From the NCBI RefSeq assembly GCF_012273895.1, contig NC_052102.1, forward strand, positions 8,232,358 to 8,296,357: 64,000 bases of DNA, given 5' to 3'. Each line of letters opens with the position of its first letter. Position 1 is the first letter of the stretch. The notes under the pieces are model-generated. The model ran no database searches. It worked only from the letters and a program-made list of their open reading frames with translations, and was not told where the DNA came from. Shown here piece by piece: positions 61,601 to 64,000 of this stretch. This stretch comes from Zerene cesonia (Eukaryota; Arthropoda; Insecta; Lepidoptera; Pieridae). The translations under genes and the position numbers were made by a program.

Positions 61601-63409
61601 ATTATACTAGAATTGCTTTTTAAAATCAGAAAACCAATTCGCATTCGCATAAGGCGTGTTTCACATAGATAAACGTCACGTACATAACCTTCAATATAAT
61701 GCTGTTATTTCATTCGTAGCATATATTAAAATGATACAAATCCAAACCCATCTTAAATTCTACAAGTGTCCAAAAGGCACCGACGCCGAAAGATCATTGA
61801 TCACACTTTTTTACGTAAACATCTCAAGTTCAAAGCCGTCAACAAAACCACCCACAATCCGTCAGGGCTCGTCCGGTTCGTCATCATGATTAATACCGAC
61901 TTTCAACTCATTAGCTGAAGGGCTTAGGAACGCCGTCCCGAGGTACTTAATCACTCGAACAAAGCACTACCTACTCGCGAGCAGCCGAAAGCATCATTCT
62001 TCGTCAGGAATGTGCTCGTATGTTACAAGGGAAGCGCAGAGGCGAGGCTACAACAGGGACCTTGAAAAAGCAGGCTGCAACTATATTAGAACTGCAATCG
62101 TCAATTTAGAAATGCTGTAGGTTTGTAGTTACATTTAAAGTTTGCATGATTGAATTGATACAAAGAAATCAACTCAAAATTTACAATACATTTTTTTCTA
62201 CAAATCAAGTCACCGGTGTTCCTCTGGTGGGGAGGCATCAATGCATATTAGAATGGGACCATATGTCAACAATTTCAACAACATAAAAAGTATCACACGT
62301 ATCATCATCAATAAATTCCTCGGACTTACAGTTTAACAAAACAAAAGAAAACAGTCGAATTGATAACTTCCTCGTCTTCCCCAAAGACGGTATAAAATAT
62401 AGCCTAGATCTATCTGAAGATATATATCACCTACATATAACATATTTAATTCGTTGCCTTTGGGTATTCTTAAGTTGTATTATAATCGGATCTGTCCAAA
62501 TTTTGTATCAAAATAATTTTCAAATAAAGTTATTTTATAGCCTAATAAATGGTTGATCAACGATGAAACGATTAAACTTGATAATATTTAAAAAAATTTA
62601 AATACTACGCATTATTAATATATGGTTCTTCTTATTATATTGTACATACATCTATATCATATATACCGTTACGAAAGAAACACGGAAAGTTACTCAATCC
62701 GCAAGAATAATCCAAACTTTTCGCGTCTTATAACTTGAGTCCCGTCATTACAGAGTTGGAGATTCGCAGGCGTGCGTATGAACTTTTTCTGCTACGAATG
62801 TGAGGTACAAAGATCGCTATTGACGTTGCATTCGCAGACGTACTGAGAAATAATTTCATCTTCATTTATTAAGTGTTGACAGGGAATAATAACTCTGTCT
62901 TGGTACGGCAACATCACTGCGAAATGGTATATGTACCACGGGTGTATAAGATGGTTCATACGTTTTGAGGATATAGCTCTTAACACGGGCAAAATCAGAT
63001 TTTAGTTTGGGGCGATTTTGAAAGTAAAATGACTTAGAGTAATTAAATATATAAAATAGCCCTTATGATGTGGTTAGAAATATATTAAAGACATTATAAT
63101 AGATAAAAGTTTTGCAATTTCTTCTTGAATTTAGGCACCTTACTTCTACTATTATTGCTTATTTAGGCACTTATCTACTAATATTGATTTATTGTATTTG
63201 AGCAAATAAGTAAATAAAATAAGGTCTAATCTTAAAAATGTTAAGATACAAAAGAATCCGATGTGACGCTATCACACCAATATTTTTTTACATAATCAAA
63301 ACTGAGATACGTTTTTCAGAAGGACAGGTTCTACCACATTAATATTTACTAAAATCTCTAATACTACCCAATATATCAGACGGAAAACCAAAACCGTGCG
63401 GGACACAAA
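61601..63409. other. AT-rich non-coding stretch
   Basis: There is no recognisable gene or transposon. The frames at 61656-61889 and 62792-62992 show no domain. Confidence 0.45.
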
Positions 63410-63600
63410 ATTCCCAGTGAACTGTCACGTCCGCAACACTATATCAGGCTGTTTAATTACCATAATTAATTAGATCCCGCCGCGCAGACATGCATAGAAT
63501 AGAGGATTGATGCGTGTAACATATCGACGCCATTAGCTCTCCGAGGTGACGACTATCGTATATTTTTAAAAGCCCGCCATTAGGAAGGTTTTTTGGTCGG
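63410..63600. promoter_or_regulatory. Candidate enhancer with homeodomain site cluster
   Basis: Three TAATTA cores (63454-63459, 63463-63468 and 63467-63472) lie within 19 bp, directly followed by a GC-rich segment with CCCGCCGCGC and several ATCG-type motifs. The sharp shift in composition resembles the other islands. Confidence 0.28.
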
Positions 63601-64000
63601 TATCATGCGTAGTTCTATCAATCATGAGTACTGTAAGACACTGTTTTGTTCTTGGCCCGTTACAAATCGAGTGCGAGTGCAATATATCCGTATATGAGAG
63701 AGATTAATTTCGATTTGAAATGGATGAAGTGTTGAATTAAAAGTTAATGCTCTTCATGGGTAATGTTTAAGGTACGAGTGACGTTAAATAAGAGTGGTTT
63801 TGTATATAATGATATTATTTATGTAATATACATTTTCTTTGTTAAAAATAGTAACTCTGTGTAATTAAAATGGATATCCGTTGAAGTATTCGTGTCAAAC
63901 AGTCGCTTAAGATATTAATTCGCAAAATGGGAGTAAGCCAAAAATAAGTAATTAAAATCGATTAATAAATTATGTTCACTGGTACTACGTTTTAGTGAAT

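Overview
This window is eukaryotic. It looks like a stretch of a moth or butterfly (Lepidoptera) chromosome that is almost a gene desert around one developmental regulator. Three things point to Lepidoptera: several Lep1-type Helitron remnants with the family's TC...CTAG ends, non-LTR retrotransposon tails ending in TATC microsatellites, and an insect-type SoxB1 protein. Background DNA is AT-rich (roughly two thirds A+T by eye). Two runs of exactly 1000 N (12843-13842 and 49619-50618) are assembly gaps.

The one confident protein-coding gene is an intronless SoxNeuro (SoxN, SoxB1 group) on the minus strand, 14598-15710. Its HMG box is complete, and its coding region and leader are sharply GC-rich. 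The leader (about 15711-16060) carries GC boxes, a CCAAT box, a G-quadruplex motif, two upstream ORFs and a POU octamer next to a Sox core. The 3' UTR runs down to a poly(A) signal at 13960-13965, about 120 bp from the first gap, and contains a Pumilio-type site.

Layout: 1-10100 is non-coding with one duplicated 190-bp repeat and two GC-rich islands. 10102-12842 is a cluster of transposon fragments ending in the first gap. 13843-16130 is the SoxN locus. 16130-49618 is a long non-coding region with isolated GC-rich islands that look like enhancers or distal promoters, a few transposon fragments and perfect palindromes. 50619-64000 is more of the same, with two further Helitrons. The arrangement fits a regulatory domain built around a patterning gene, but every enhancer call here is inference from composition and motifs.

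No operon, CRISPR array, defence system or new multi-gene system is visible. The best leads are a CRE/ETS/YY1 motif block at 27749-27775 with an inverted YY1 11-mer at 38479, six exact TGACGTCA palindromes, two perfect odd-centred palindromes (6954-6998 and 34856-34892), a two-part motif shared by two distant sites (4223 and 26425), and the regulatory features of the SoxN leader.
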